Under the pieces are notes generated by a model. It was given only the letters and a program-made list of their open reading frames with translations, ran no database searches and was not told the origin of the DNA. This document shows positions 54,817 through 64,000 of a DNA stretch of 64,000 nt, piece by piece. Within the stretch, counting starts at the first letter, position 1; each line of letters begins with the position of its first letter. A program made the translations under genes and the position numbers. Origin of the DNA: Symsagittifera roscoffensis (Eukaryota > Xenacoelomorpha > Acoela > Convolutidae); contig NC_087063.1 in the NCBI RefSeq assembly GCF_963678635.1, forward strand, positions 44,158,759 through 44,222,758, in the 5' to 3' direction.

Positions 54817-56063
54817 AGGAGTATCAGGTTCTTTTTTTCTCCCCCGGCAAGCATCGCACCATCTCCTTGCCCACTTTCGCTTGAATGAGCTACTCCTGCC
54901 AAGGAGGCCACCACTGTGCTGGCTTTTGACCTCACCACTTTCTGGTTCACGGCTATGCTTCCAGTCTTTCCCTTTAACCGCTTCAGCCCTTTCTTAGCTC
55001 GTCTGACGGGTAACTTCCTCGTGATCTGCTGATTATCGGCACTGTCTTCTGTAACTGACTCGGTCAGAACATCAGACTCTACAGAGTTCAATTTTTTCTC
55101 TAGAACCTTGCACATGATGGGTTGGTTTAATCCCACCTTCATTATGGACTGCGTCCCGTATCTGCGTATCACGTCCCATGTCCTCTCCATGAAAGTCACT
55201 CGGTTCCAGGTTACTCCCGTCTCACGTTCAAGTTCACTCTGGTATCTTTCCCATTGCTCTTCCAGTAGCGTGCTCAGGAAAGATACCCTCATACTCTCCT
55301 CAACCTTCCTCCTCCTTGGTGACTCATGGAGCAGTTTCTGTAGGTCTCTACTCCGGTAGTCCATTGCCAGGCTTATTGGTTCCACTGGGGATAAGCTGGC
55401 CGGCGTCTCCTTTGTAGGGGACATGAAAGAAGATGGTGTCATCAGCAATAGATTCCCATCGACTTCCCCGTCGACGTCTTCCCTAAACTGGTATTCCAGC
55501 AAGTCTCTCTCCAATGCTCCTAAGTCCATTTCACCCGACTTCTCTCCCTTTCCCTCCGTGTGATCATCGTCCTGATCCATCCGCTCGTCATCGTTCGTGT
55601 CTGGTTTTGGCTCAGGTCCCGAAGGGCCTTGTCGCATATCCATGCCCGAGTCCGGCCGTGCCGGTACGGTCAGATCCCCTGCATGGTAGAATAACTCATC
55701 GTTCACTAGGAATTCTACCGACTCCTCGCCATGTGGCGCCAGATCATCCACCGTTATGTACGTGCCTCCTCTGCACTCCTTTTCGACCTCCAGGATTACT
55801 ATTTTCACCTCCCCTGACCACTTCAATCTCGATAGGTCATCTGCAGGTGTATACACATCATTCACAATTCCACATCTCAGTCGATACCTCTGGTTTCCTG
55901 GAAGGTGATGCTTTGATCTTCTTCCGGCTCCAAGCATCAGGAAATGTGAAGTCAAACGTGTGCATGGCCGCAACATTCCAACTGATGAAGCGCGGCTCCA
56001 TCCCTTCACTCCATTTAAGCATTCTCTTCTCCGCATCAAGAGCCGCTCCGATGCGAGGGACAA
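54798..56063 (-). pseudogene. element B ORF3 fragment, 421 codons
   Basis: The first about 60 codons of this frame are probably out of phase; the frame at 55858-56091 reads better there (MLKWSEGMEPRFISWNVAA). From about 55850 leftward it has VKIVILEVEKECRGGTYITV, then an acidic Asp/Glu-rich region (DTNDDERMDQDDDHTEGKG), helical segments and a basic tail (RKLPVRRAKKGLKRLKGK). No known domain is recognised. It could be a structural or nucleic-acid-binding protein. Confidence 0.5.
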
Positions 56064-56106
56064 TTACGGGAGATGTGACTCTCAACAACATCCTCCTTAT
56101 CGGTGG

Positions 56107-57255
56107 TTATCGAGGGCATTGGTCCGGCAGCGGCCTGGACCCGGAAAACCACGCTTGCTGGTTCTTTTTCACGTGTGCGTTGGTCTCTAGCAAAAGTGGG
56201 ACCCTCATCGCCTCTCCTGAATCCTTCACCACTGTTCGCAGATTCCAAAGCTTCGGGTTAAACTGGACATGGAAAAGGTCCTCGCGGCCCATTCGGCACT
56301 TAAAGTTGTGGTTGAAATCCATCAACACCCAACCCGGCTCCGCTATTCTTCCAAATAGCCTATCGTCGCTGGCTAACCCTCTTAGCTCCTTCTGTTGCAC
56401 CCAATTCAGCACGGAGCAATCCACTACCGAAACTAGGTTGACATACAACACCGAGTTCCTGTATGCCTTTACTTGCACATCGGGGAACGCAAATGACATC
56501 ACGGGTCCATACACCACCGTGACGAACTCTCGTAGTCCATGAATCAGAGCCAGCGGATCAATCCGCATCATGACAGCCAGATCCGTCAGCAAGGGCATGC
56601 CACAGTACTGTTTGCATTCACCCGCATCCGTCGCCATCTTATCCTCTCCTGTGACGCTCCTGTTCTGTTGCAGGAGATATTGGAACAAGAGGATCCTCCA
56701 GTACTTCATCTTTTTGAGCGAGGCGGTTTCCAGTTGCGCGTTGAACTCACGACTCGTTCCCTGAAGCTGTTCTGGGTATCGCAACAGCACGAGCAGATCT
56801 CCTAACCGACCATACGTCATAGCGATCAGGGTGAGGAGCCCGTCCAATCTCAGGTCTGCCAAAGCTTGGGTGAAGAGATTCGCAGGTCCATTCACGAAGT
56901 TCACGTGACCAAATGTCACATACAAGGCCAATATCAAGCCAATTGCTAGTTTCCAGATATCCTTGACGAAGCTCGCGATCAGGTTCCTGGATGCCCTCGG
57001 GTAACATGTTGACAAGAAGGATGGCGTCCATCCCACTCCCATTCCAACCAAGACAGCGCCTGATTGTTGATATTGTGCCCTCGTGGCCAAGATATCGGCT
57101 TGGAACTTATCCAATGACATCGTGTTCACGTCCTGCATCAACTGCAACATCATGCCCCCGGCTAACTCCGTCTCATTAAACAAGTTTTTCAGATACGCGT
57201 GTAACTCTTTGATCACCGCCGGTGCATGCTCGAACGCATCTTCCCCCAAAGTCAC
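56107..57255 (-). pseudogene. element B ORF3 fragment with hydrophobic segment
   Basis: 382 codons. It includes a hydrophobic stretch KLAIGLILALYVTFGHVNFV around residue 105 that could be a membrane segment, followed by leucine-rich helices (DGLLTLIAMTYGRLGDLLVL). The C-terminal third is mixed alpha/beta (VLYVNLVSVVDCSVLNWVQQ). No family is recognised. As a product encoded downstream of the esterase, an envelope or other surface role is possible but unsupported. Confidence 0.5.
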
Positions 57256-57512
57256 AATCTCGGTGACAACTTCAACCTTGCGTTGGTGTGTCGCTTCGTA
57301 CGCAAAGCCAGTGCCATGAGATCCTTTTCTGCCGATGTCATTTTTTTTCTAACCGTCCTCCCCTGCTGATTATCTACGTGATCCATTTGTCTGAACCAGA
57401 GATCATCAGCCACCTGTTGTACTAACAAATGATCGTCATCCAGCCCTCGCCTCAATTTCAATAATCTGGCGAAGTTGGACAGCTCCAACCCCAGGACTTC
57501 ATCCCGCACCAA
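57252..57512 (-). pseudogene. element B fragment bridging SGNH ORF and ORF3
   Basis: 86 codons in another phase that continue the sequence between the SGNH C-terminal domain and the 382-codon fragment (ELSNFARLLKLRRGLDDDHL). It suggests that the SGNH ORF and ORF3 were once one continuous or closely coupled frame. Confidence 0.45.
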
Positions 57513-58162
57513 CCGAGTTGTGCTACAATCCTTGAATCCCTGTATGGCATTAGAGATGTCAGCCCAATTGGCAGGAAGCTCAGATCGGTATGGATAGTAG
57601 TTGTTGGGGGGTCCACCGTTCTGTTTGGCGCGGGTTTTATCACTCTGAATCGTCCCTCTGCTATCGTTGTGACCATCGTGTACACAAACGGAAGGGGTTC
57701 TGGCAATGTGGCGTACCCCGGTGATAACACAAAGACAACCTTCAGCACATTTTGAGTGAAGCGTTGTTTTACTGATGTCTCTACCTCAGCCATGGCCGAG
57801 AGCAATGTCATTATCGCCTCTCCTATGACCTCATTGCTCGGGATCGATCCATCCGTCAGACGGTACAGCAACCCTCTGCTCTGTAGGTGATCATTCGAGC
57901 CTGCAACCACTATCACTTGCGGTTCCATGCTGACTACCCTTCGCACACTTATCATCATGCCTGCTGATTGTGCCCAGTCCAACTTAGGCGCCGTCAAGAA
58001 AATCACATCAGGCCAAAAGAGAGAACGGGGCGTGTGGAGATAATCCGAACTGGCCACTATCAGGTATTTGGCAGACTTCATATCCAAGGGATCATAAGCG
58101 GCAAACAGGTTGTCACCGACTGGTGCCATCAGCCCTGCATATCTCTTGTCGTCCCCTTCCAC
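57458..58162 (-). pseudogene. element B second SGNH-like domain
   Basis: Homologue of the C-terminal domain of element A's esterase ORF: KYLIVASSDYLHTPRSLFWP corresponds to IMVVANSEFVYTSKSLFWP, and IVVAGSNDHLQSRG to IVFAGINDHLHSRG. The conserved small-Ser-acidic and G-x-N-D pairs resemble SGNH blocks I and III. Unlike A, the frame continues about 75 codons past the point where A stops. Confidence 0.65.
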
Positions 58163-58189
58163 CGAGGTCGCTCGGGGATAGTCTCTCGA

Positions 58190-59071
58190 TTATCCACCAG
58201 GCGCCTGGCCGGGTGGTTTAGCAAACTGTCTGTACATCTTGTGATGCTTGTTGTTGGGCTTATTCTTGGCCAGAAACTTACCCTTCCTAGCAGGTGGTGT
58301 CAGCTCTCTGGCTCTCCGACGGACGTCCGTGAGAGATCGGTTATTCAAGGGTCCAAAGGTATTGTCCTGTGGCAATCCACTGAGGTCCACGTACCTGAGC
58401 GTAGTCGCGGAGCTGAACTGTTCCTGTCCCGCTACCAGCCAATCCACACCCGGTATTCGATAAAATCGCGACACTGTGGGACCCTCTCCACCGATCATCT
58501 TCCTTGCATCCTCCCGACACGTCAACGTGTTCATGTTCATTTTCGCCGACATGTCCGTCTTATTTTGTCCCCAACCGCTGGGATCTGGACGGTTCCAAAG
58601 CAGCACACTGTTTGGTTCGACTCCCTCCATCGGCACGGCGCTCGTCGACTGTCCTGTTGTCGAAGCAGGAGTTGCTGTAGTCGGCGTGTCACTACTCCTA
58701 GAGGAGGGAGGATGTGCAGGCCCCAATCTCGCTCTCACATCTGAGCTCGGAGTGACGGGAGAAGCTGCAACCGTTTCCATTGCCAGGGGCCCAAGACTAA
58801 TGGCGAGTGATTCTGGCACGTTACCCCTCACTCTACCTGCTCCAGTCAAACTGGTCCGAGCCAGTGAGCTGGTGTTCCTTAAATCTTGCACCATTTCCCT
58901 CAACTGCGTCTGGAACACGTCGTTTATCCAGCGCCTCCCTTGCTGGGTGTTGAAGTGTATGCCGTCCCAGGTGAGCGTGAGGTGATCGATCATGCGCAGC
59001 ATGTTTTCTAGATCTATGAGTCGCAATTCGCTGGGTTGCTCCTTACCAGACCGCGAGTCATCTCGTTCCAC
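58190..59071 (-). pseudogene. element B SGNH domain, C-terminal part and linker
   Basis: Starts just after the frame break that follows 59132. It carries block V, TWDGIHFNTQQGRRWINDVF, with the catalytic Asp and His, then a Ser/Pro/Thr-rich linker and SGGEGPTVSRFYRIPGVDWL, which matches element A. A further break near 58180 separates it from the second SGNH-like domain. Confidence 0.7.
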
Positions 59072-59131
59072 CGGGTCCTGCTACCATTCATCTGCAACCG
59101 GCGTGACCATCTCCGGGTTTTGTGGTATCGT

Positions 59132-60440
59132 TCATAGAACCACAAGTCTGGGTCTGTACTTCTCCTTCAGTTCATTCAGAAGGCAGACCAGCAGGGGTTC
59201 CCACTTGCTCTCTGGAGTTACAGGGGCCCTCGAAACGTCATTAGTCCCGAGCATTATCACCAACGTGTCTAGGTGATCCTCTCGCTGGAACTCCATCATC
59301 TTGATGACTTGAGCCACGGAAGCACCTCCAAAAGATAGGACAGTAGTCTGCCCGTTGACAAAGATCTTGTTTAGATCCCTCACTAAACTGTCCCCTATAA
59401 CCAAATGACGACTCCCTGAGGGAATTGCCTGGTTGCTTATGGCGGGGTTCCAGCCCATGCCATTCAAACAAGCACGAGGATGCTCCGTGGCCACTTGCAC
59501 GAACTGGTTGCGCACCATTAGATTCTTTCTAATATCAACCACGCGAGATCTCTGAATTGTCCCATCATGCGCAGTCCCTGCTGGTACTACAGTTCGAGAT
59601 GTTCTCTCCGAGCTGCTCGAAGAACGATCGAAGCGTTGGGAAGGGATGACCCTAGCCAGCGTCCGGCTAGTGGTCCTATTAATCTCGTTCATAGCTGCTC
59701 TGGCTACCTGATGGAACGATCTCTGGAACTGAGGAGCGAGATAGGTGTCCAAGGGGTCCGGTATCGTATTTCTCGGGTTGGGAGCAGACTCTGATGTCTG
59801 CTGAGGAGCCTCGGGCTCTCTCGGTGCGCACAGCTCCTGTGCCCTCGTCCCGGGACGTGTGTCCCTGGATGCCTCCGAGGAGTTCATCGTAGCCAGAACC
59901 TCCGGTGATACTTGACTCACCCTCGCCATATATAGTTCCTTCAGATGCTTTATCTCCTCTTCCTTGTAGGCTATTTGCAGGTCTTCAAACTTCTTCTTCC
60001 ATTCGTCCCTTTCTCGAGATATTGTCCTGTACTCCTGCAGCTTGGCACACAGCTCGTTCTGATCCCTTTCTTTCTTCTCTAAGGTCTCGATCGTCTCCGA
60101 GGTCTGTATCTCGATCTCGCTCACCTTCACTGTCTTGAGAGAAGGAGCAGCTGTTGGGGAGTCTACTGAGTGTGACGGGCCCGGCCTATCACGTAGTCCT
60201 TTAGCTCCGATGAGCGGCTCTGCAGGCTGAACAGGCAGGGGTATCTCACCTAGCCGGTGATACTTTTGCTCGCCTAGTCCCGGCTCACGAGCCAAGTCGT
60301 GTCCGGACATTTCTTCTCGGCACCATCTCATCAATCGATTTCGACCTCTCTCGGATGTCCCGGACTCATCGAAAGCCAGCAAAAACACCACTTCTGTTGG
60401 GCGATTCCCTCGACCCTCTCGTCCCAACGCGTTGACTACG
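59132..60440 (-). pseudogene. element B coiled-coil plus SGNH N-terminal part, fused
   Basis: One open frame joins what are two ORFs in element A: the GNRPTEVVFLLAFDESG / LAREPGLGEQKYHRLGEI block, a coiled coil (EKKERDQNELCAKLQEYRTI), a Ser/Arg-rich link, and SGNH blocks I and III (LVIGDSLVRDL and IMLGTNDVSR). The frame stops just before the region containing block V. Homology begins at about 60440; the open frame upstream of that belongs to element C sequence read backwards. Confidence 0.75.
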
Positions 60441-61064
60441 CCATACGCAGTGGGCCAGTACGTGTGGGTCTTCCAGAATGTCATACCTCCCAAAGGTATA
60501 AAGAAACTACTCAAGAAATGGAGAGGACCGTTCATGATAACGGAAATGCACCAGCAAGGACGGTTTTATCGCTTGAGTACGGGGCGTGCAGCGCATTATG
60601 AAAACTTGAAACACGAAGACTGGTGCGTACCGCAAAACATGGAGGCACTCGAGTACCTATTGTTGGAACCAGCTTGCGAGGTGAATGAAAAAGGCACTAG
60701 AGAGAAAAACGATGGCAACGAGGGCTTGAGTCTGGACGACAATGAAAAAATAGAAACGGATTCAGAGGCAGAGTCCTTTGTGGAAGAAGACTGGAACGAT
60801 CCGGAGCAGGACGAGGTGCCAAAGTGGACGGAACCAAACTTGCCGATAACAGCAGGAACCAGGAGCGGTAATCGTAAACGGACGGGCATGAGGTACAATA
60901 GGTACGGGGATGACTTCTTGATTGACAAGATACGGCCTGATGAAGTGGGCATCGAGTTACTGAGTGTGGGCGAATTGGTGGCAGACGATGAATGGCAAAT
61001 CATCAACGAGAGTGAACACTACCCACACCAGAACAAGAAACAGATCTGGAACAGAGCGAGATAG
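60441..61064 (+). pseudogene. element C integrase C-terminus and acidic linker
   Basis: Contains the GPY/F-type module (KKWRGPFMITEMHQQGRFYR, AHYENL) in an intact frame, which shows where element A lost a base. An acidic linker follows, with VNEKGTREKNDGNE shared with A and RYGDDFLIDKI. The frame breaks near 61050. Confidence 0.8.
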
Positions 61065-61102
61065 AGAGGAGGGAGAACACGAACCTGAGAATACTAGAGT
61101 GA

Positions 61103-61898
61103 ATGCGTGGGGTCAGGAGCGAAGAAGACAAAGGGCTAAGCATCCAACAGGTCGACGTGTCGGCAGAACTCAATGTGAAATCGCAAGATCCCCTTTTCGG
61201 TTGGACAGCAACCGACAAGCCGTTAGAAATACCCCCAGATAATTTAGACCCAGCATCATCGACGGGGACGTCGATAAATATTTTTATCCGGGGAGTGGGT
61301 GTATGACTTACCCACACCAAAATTTGATGATAAAGAAACTGAGGGAAGTAAGAGAGACCAAGGTATTAGAATTGGGCGAGGAAGAAGCTGAACCTACCAT
61401 AGGACGAAATTTCCAAACGAAATTTGAAATCCCCAATGAATACTCGGAGAACATCCTAATAACGGACAGCGACTTCATTCTGTCAGACAGGACTAGCGCG
61501 ATCTGTATAACGGCGGACATGAGCCTCAAATCGAGACTGGAAGCCGACTTCAAAGAGAATACCAGAACGTGGAGTTTCTGTTCAGACGGAGACCGGGGCT
61601 GGGAGTAATGGCTGCGCTTCCCCCATCAGTGGCACAAGTCCCGGGCAAATACCTGTGCTTTCTAGTGACGAGGGTCAGTGAAAGGAATACGATAGATCCT
61701 GAGCACGTGATGCTAGCACTAACGAGGCTGAGGGATTTCATGATTGAAAGAGGGATAATGGAGGTCTCGATGCCAGTTTATGACCCAAACAGGGGCAAGT
61801 TGAGCCCAAGGGAGTTGTATGCAATCCTACACGTGGTCTTCGCAGAAACAGAGATAATGGTACACCTACACAAGAAGTACTACTTGAGTATCGCCTGA
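61103..61898 (+). pseudogene. element C macrodomain, broken
   Basis: Three pieces in different frames (61103-61306, 61303-61608, 61569-61898) match element A's macrodomain in order: NIFIRGVGV followed by a TGA where A has Gly, then ILITDSDFILSDRTSAICIT, then GKYLCFLVTR, the TRLRDFMIERG helix and SMPVYDPNRGKLSPRELYA. The DPNRG loop is kept. Confidence 0.7.
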
Positions 61899-62383
61899 GC
61901 TACGGGTGCACAACTGAGGTCTCGAGTTGGGGGTAAGGGTACATGGGGACCTCTGGGCAGGTAGATGGATTTTAACGTGATTGGCATGACAATTATAATT
62001 TGAAAAATGATGGTGCTAAAACATTAGATGAATCTGCATGCTCTTAAAAACTTCCAATTGAATTATTTTAGTAAAACGGACGTAGGGATAAGGTTTTAAC
62101 TAAAATAATGGGGGGTGTTGTTAGGTTAGGAATATGATACCTTAGTCTAAAAAGTGGATTTTACTTTCAGATTGATTTGATCAAACCAAAGTTGACGACT
62201 AAGACACACTCATTGGAAAGAGAATAGAAAGTCTTGAACTAAGTTCACGATCAGAAACGTTCGGAAGAGAGTTCTCAAGTGCTCACGTTGGTACGTGATT
62301 CACGAGTTGGTACGGTAATTCACGAGTTGGTTCGGTAATTCACGAGTTGGTTGGTGCGCGAGATAATCTAGAAGTTGTAAAAA
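61899..62383 (+). other. element C spacer with candidate splice acceptor and short repeats
   Basis: Counterpart of 43795-44200. TTTTACTTTCAG ends at 62170. CGGTAATTCACGAGTTGGT-type units repeat at about 62290-62350, just before the ORF start. No gene. Confidence 0.5.
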
Positions 62384-62973
62384 ATGGCAGATCGATTTTG
62401 GAAGTCCATGCCTGCGGCACTAAAGAGGCCGACGCTCGATGAGTTATAGAGGCGTTTGAGTGACCTGGACTACACCCAACTGGTTGAGAGGATGGCAGTG
62501 ATGTTGAATGCCTTCCTGCAATTAGAGGAGCAAGGTGAGTGCAGGGAATCCGCGACCGAAGCTGTCTTGATGGTCGGCTACACCACGAAAGGTATATCCA
62601 ATCAGGAACAGACAAGATGGCTATCCTCAAAGTGGATGGAGGGGTGAGAGGATTCGACTTGGCGAGGAATCCTGGTTTAGGCAACACCACTGAGTACGGC
62701 GCGGGAGAATTCCCATTGCCGGTCAAACCGTCAGCAAGATCGGCTAGCCAGTACACGAGCAGGCCACTTTCTATGACGCGAGCCCAGCAAATGGAAGCGA
62801 CGTATCCTGACCTCAGCAACTTGAAAAGGGAACTCTCGAACGGGCGCAGATGGAAAAGAACAAAGCGAATCTTGATCGGGATAGCGAGAAACTCGAGGGA
62901 AATCAAGCGAATCTGGAGAGAGATCAGGCTATCCTTGAGAGGGATCAGGCGCGTCGTGAACTTGAGATGCTGA
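62384..62973 (+). pseudogene. element C N-terminal domain of the esterase ORF, broken
   Basis: ATG at 62384; an in-frame TAG at 62447-62449; the frame then continues (LSDLDYTQLVERMAVMLNAF) to a shift near 62600, after which the conserved GFDLARNPGLGNTTEYGAGE block appears in another phase. A second shift near 62823 leads into the coiled coil. It matches the N-terminal ORFs of A and B. Confidence 0.6.
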
Positions 62974-64000
62974 GAGCAGAACACCAGCAGGAGCAGAGGG
63001 TGCGAGAGAACCCTGCGAATTGCAAGCAGTTGAAGTCGGAACTGGAAAGGATCCAGAGGCGACAACGAATGCTCGACCAACAAAAGCAAAAGGAAACCAG
63101 GACGTCGGAACGAGCTGTTGCGAGCTCAGGGCCGGAGTCGCGTATGGAGGTGGATGAGGCTTCCAGATCGAAGGGGAATCTCAACTTGGACTGTGCGGCT
63201 CAAGAACATATAAACGAGGCGCTGGAAGTATGGATACCAACCGAACCAGCATCCTCCCTGCGCGGTTCAGAGACGACGCAACCAATACGCCCGTTGATGG
63301 ATGTAGCACTGCCGGGATACACCCCGAGCTCAACCACGAGCAGCAGTCAGGTGAGCGGGAGTTCGTCGCGTCTTAAGGAATTACACAAGAGGTTACAGCT
63401 GAGCAGTCGCGAAAGTCCAACTCGAGCGGAGGTACCCCCGACTTGGAGAGAGCAACCGGTCAGGAGCGTGGTGATCGCAAGCTACAAGAAGAGCACGGAG
63501 GGCAGATACCACCGGCACAATAGCATGGAATGGAACGCGGCGCAGCGGGCGAGATGGGATTGCTTCCATGATGCGTCCTGGGCTGAATATTACACACAGC
63601 CGCGAATACCTGAGGGTGCAGTTCATCTGATCGTAGGGGACAGCCTGATACGGGTGCTGACCCGAATCCAGTCGCACTGGCAGACTGGAGTCTTGAGTTT
63701 TTCCGGAGCCGCAACACCGCAGATGTTGGCATCACTCGAGATGGTAGGGATGGCGAAGATGTACACAGTGACCCTAATGATGGGGACCAAGGATGTGTCC
63801 AAAGGGGAATTAAGGAAAGTCACGACGTTACACGACAAAATGAGCTGCATCTTGGAGGAGTTAAGGATTCAGATGGATCCTGCCATACTCACAGTTTGCA
63901 CCATCCCTTACAACATGATGGCCGACCAACATGCGACGGAGATGAACGAAAAAGTGCTGGTCCTGAACGGGATAATCGAGCAGATACATCAAAGGAGCGT
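62823..64000 (+). CDS. element C coiled coil plus SGNH-hydrolase-like domain, open to window end
   Basis: A frame without stop codons for nearly 1.2 kb, reading off the window. It begins with a regular coiled coil (ANLERDQAILERDQARRELE), passes through a Ser/Arg/Pro-rich link, and enters the SGNH domain: VHLIVGDSLIRVLTRIQSHW (block I, GDSL kept) and TLMMGTKDVSKG, where the block III Asn is replaced by Lys. Block V lies beyond the window. As in element B, coiled coil and SGNH domain are in one frame. With the Asn lost, esterase activity is doubtful. Confidence 0.7.

Larger units (their letters stand above)
50261..60440 (-). mobile_element. element B: 3' part of a diverged relative, - strand
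   Basis: From right to left: coiled-coil plus SGNH module (60440-57458), ORF3 region (57512 to about 51895), 3' UTR, purine tract and 3' LTR. Gag and pol are absent because the copy is cut at the junction with element C. Frameshifts and stops divide the reading frame, so it is an old, inactive copy. Confidence 0.85.
60441..64000 (+). mobile_element. element C: 5'-truncated relative, + strand, runs off the window
   Basis: Starts in the middle of the integrase C-terminus (VGQYVWVFQN) and continues through the macrodomain, a spacer, the coiled-coil region and an SGNH ORF that is open at the window end. The order is the same as element A. It carries several stops and frameshifts. Confidence 0.85.

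Noticed and set aside
55514..56542. 342-codon + strand frame opposite element B ORF3
   Set aside because: It lies antisense to the better-supported - strand frames, with Ser/Pro/Leu-rich composition typical of a shadow frame.

Overview
The window is nuclear DNA from an AT-rich invertebrate animal. Two intron-bearing animal genes are recognisable: a Rab2 small GTPase and a galactose-3-O-sulfotransferase. Both sit in AT-rich, repeat-filled DNA. The second half is dominated by very large Ty3/Gypsy-type LTR retrotransposons that are visibly richer in G and C than the host DNA. The species cannot be named from the sequence. The acceptor site directly before the Rab2 start codon would fit a spliced-leader lineage, and giant Gypsy elements are known from planarians, but both are only hints.

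Positions 1-16,800 hold two exons of the sulfotransferase gene (+ strand; its 5' exon lies outside the window), several tandem and dispersed repeats, tRNA-like (SINE-type) fragments, and a 2.08-kb tandem duplication at 11,078-15,250. Positions 16,847-27,955 hold a complete Rab2 gene on the - strand with seven coding exons, of which exon 4 is present twice (4a and 4b). The two copies differ at about twenty synonymous positions but only one amino acid, which suggests mutually exclusive splicing. Small hAT-like and foldback elements lie in its introns.

Positions 29,735-51,142 form an LTR-rich block. Element A (30,282-48,571) is bounded by two nearly identical 0.92-kb LTRs. It has a 3-kb leader carrying many copies of a CCGGARGGGT motif, then gag-pol (two CCHC knuckles, protease, reverse transcriptase, RNase H, integrase). 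The Pol C-terminus ends in a macrodomain of the TARG1 type. Downstream, in the position of an envelope gene, are a coiled-coil ORF and an SGNH-hydrolase (GDSL esterase) ORF with a second degenerate SGNH-like domain. Gag-pol carries one in-frame TGA and one 1-nt deletion. Element A sits in an array of antisense, partly related LTR fragments that also received a truncated non-LTR retrotransposon with a (CTA)n tail.

Positions 50,261-60,440 are the 3' part of a related but diverged element B on the - strand. It has the SGNH module and then about 5.5 kb of further coding-like sequence (called ORF3 here) that element A lacks. At about 60,440 element B abuts, head to head, a third relative, element C (+ strand). 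C carries the Pol C-terminus, a macrodomain and an SGNH ORF that runs off the window. B and C are broken by frameshifts and stops. Taken together the family appears to be a giant LTR retrotransposon, about 24 kb if ORF3 is added to A, with a macrodomain, esterase and ORF3 cargo. This is the most unusual system in the window.
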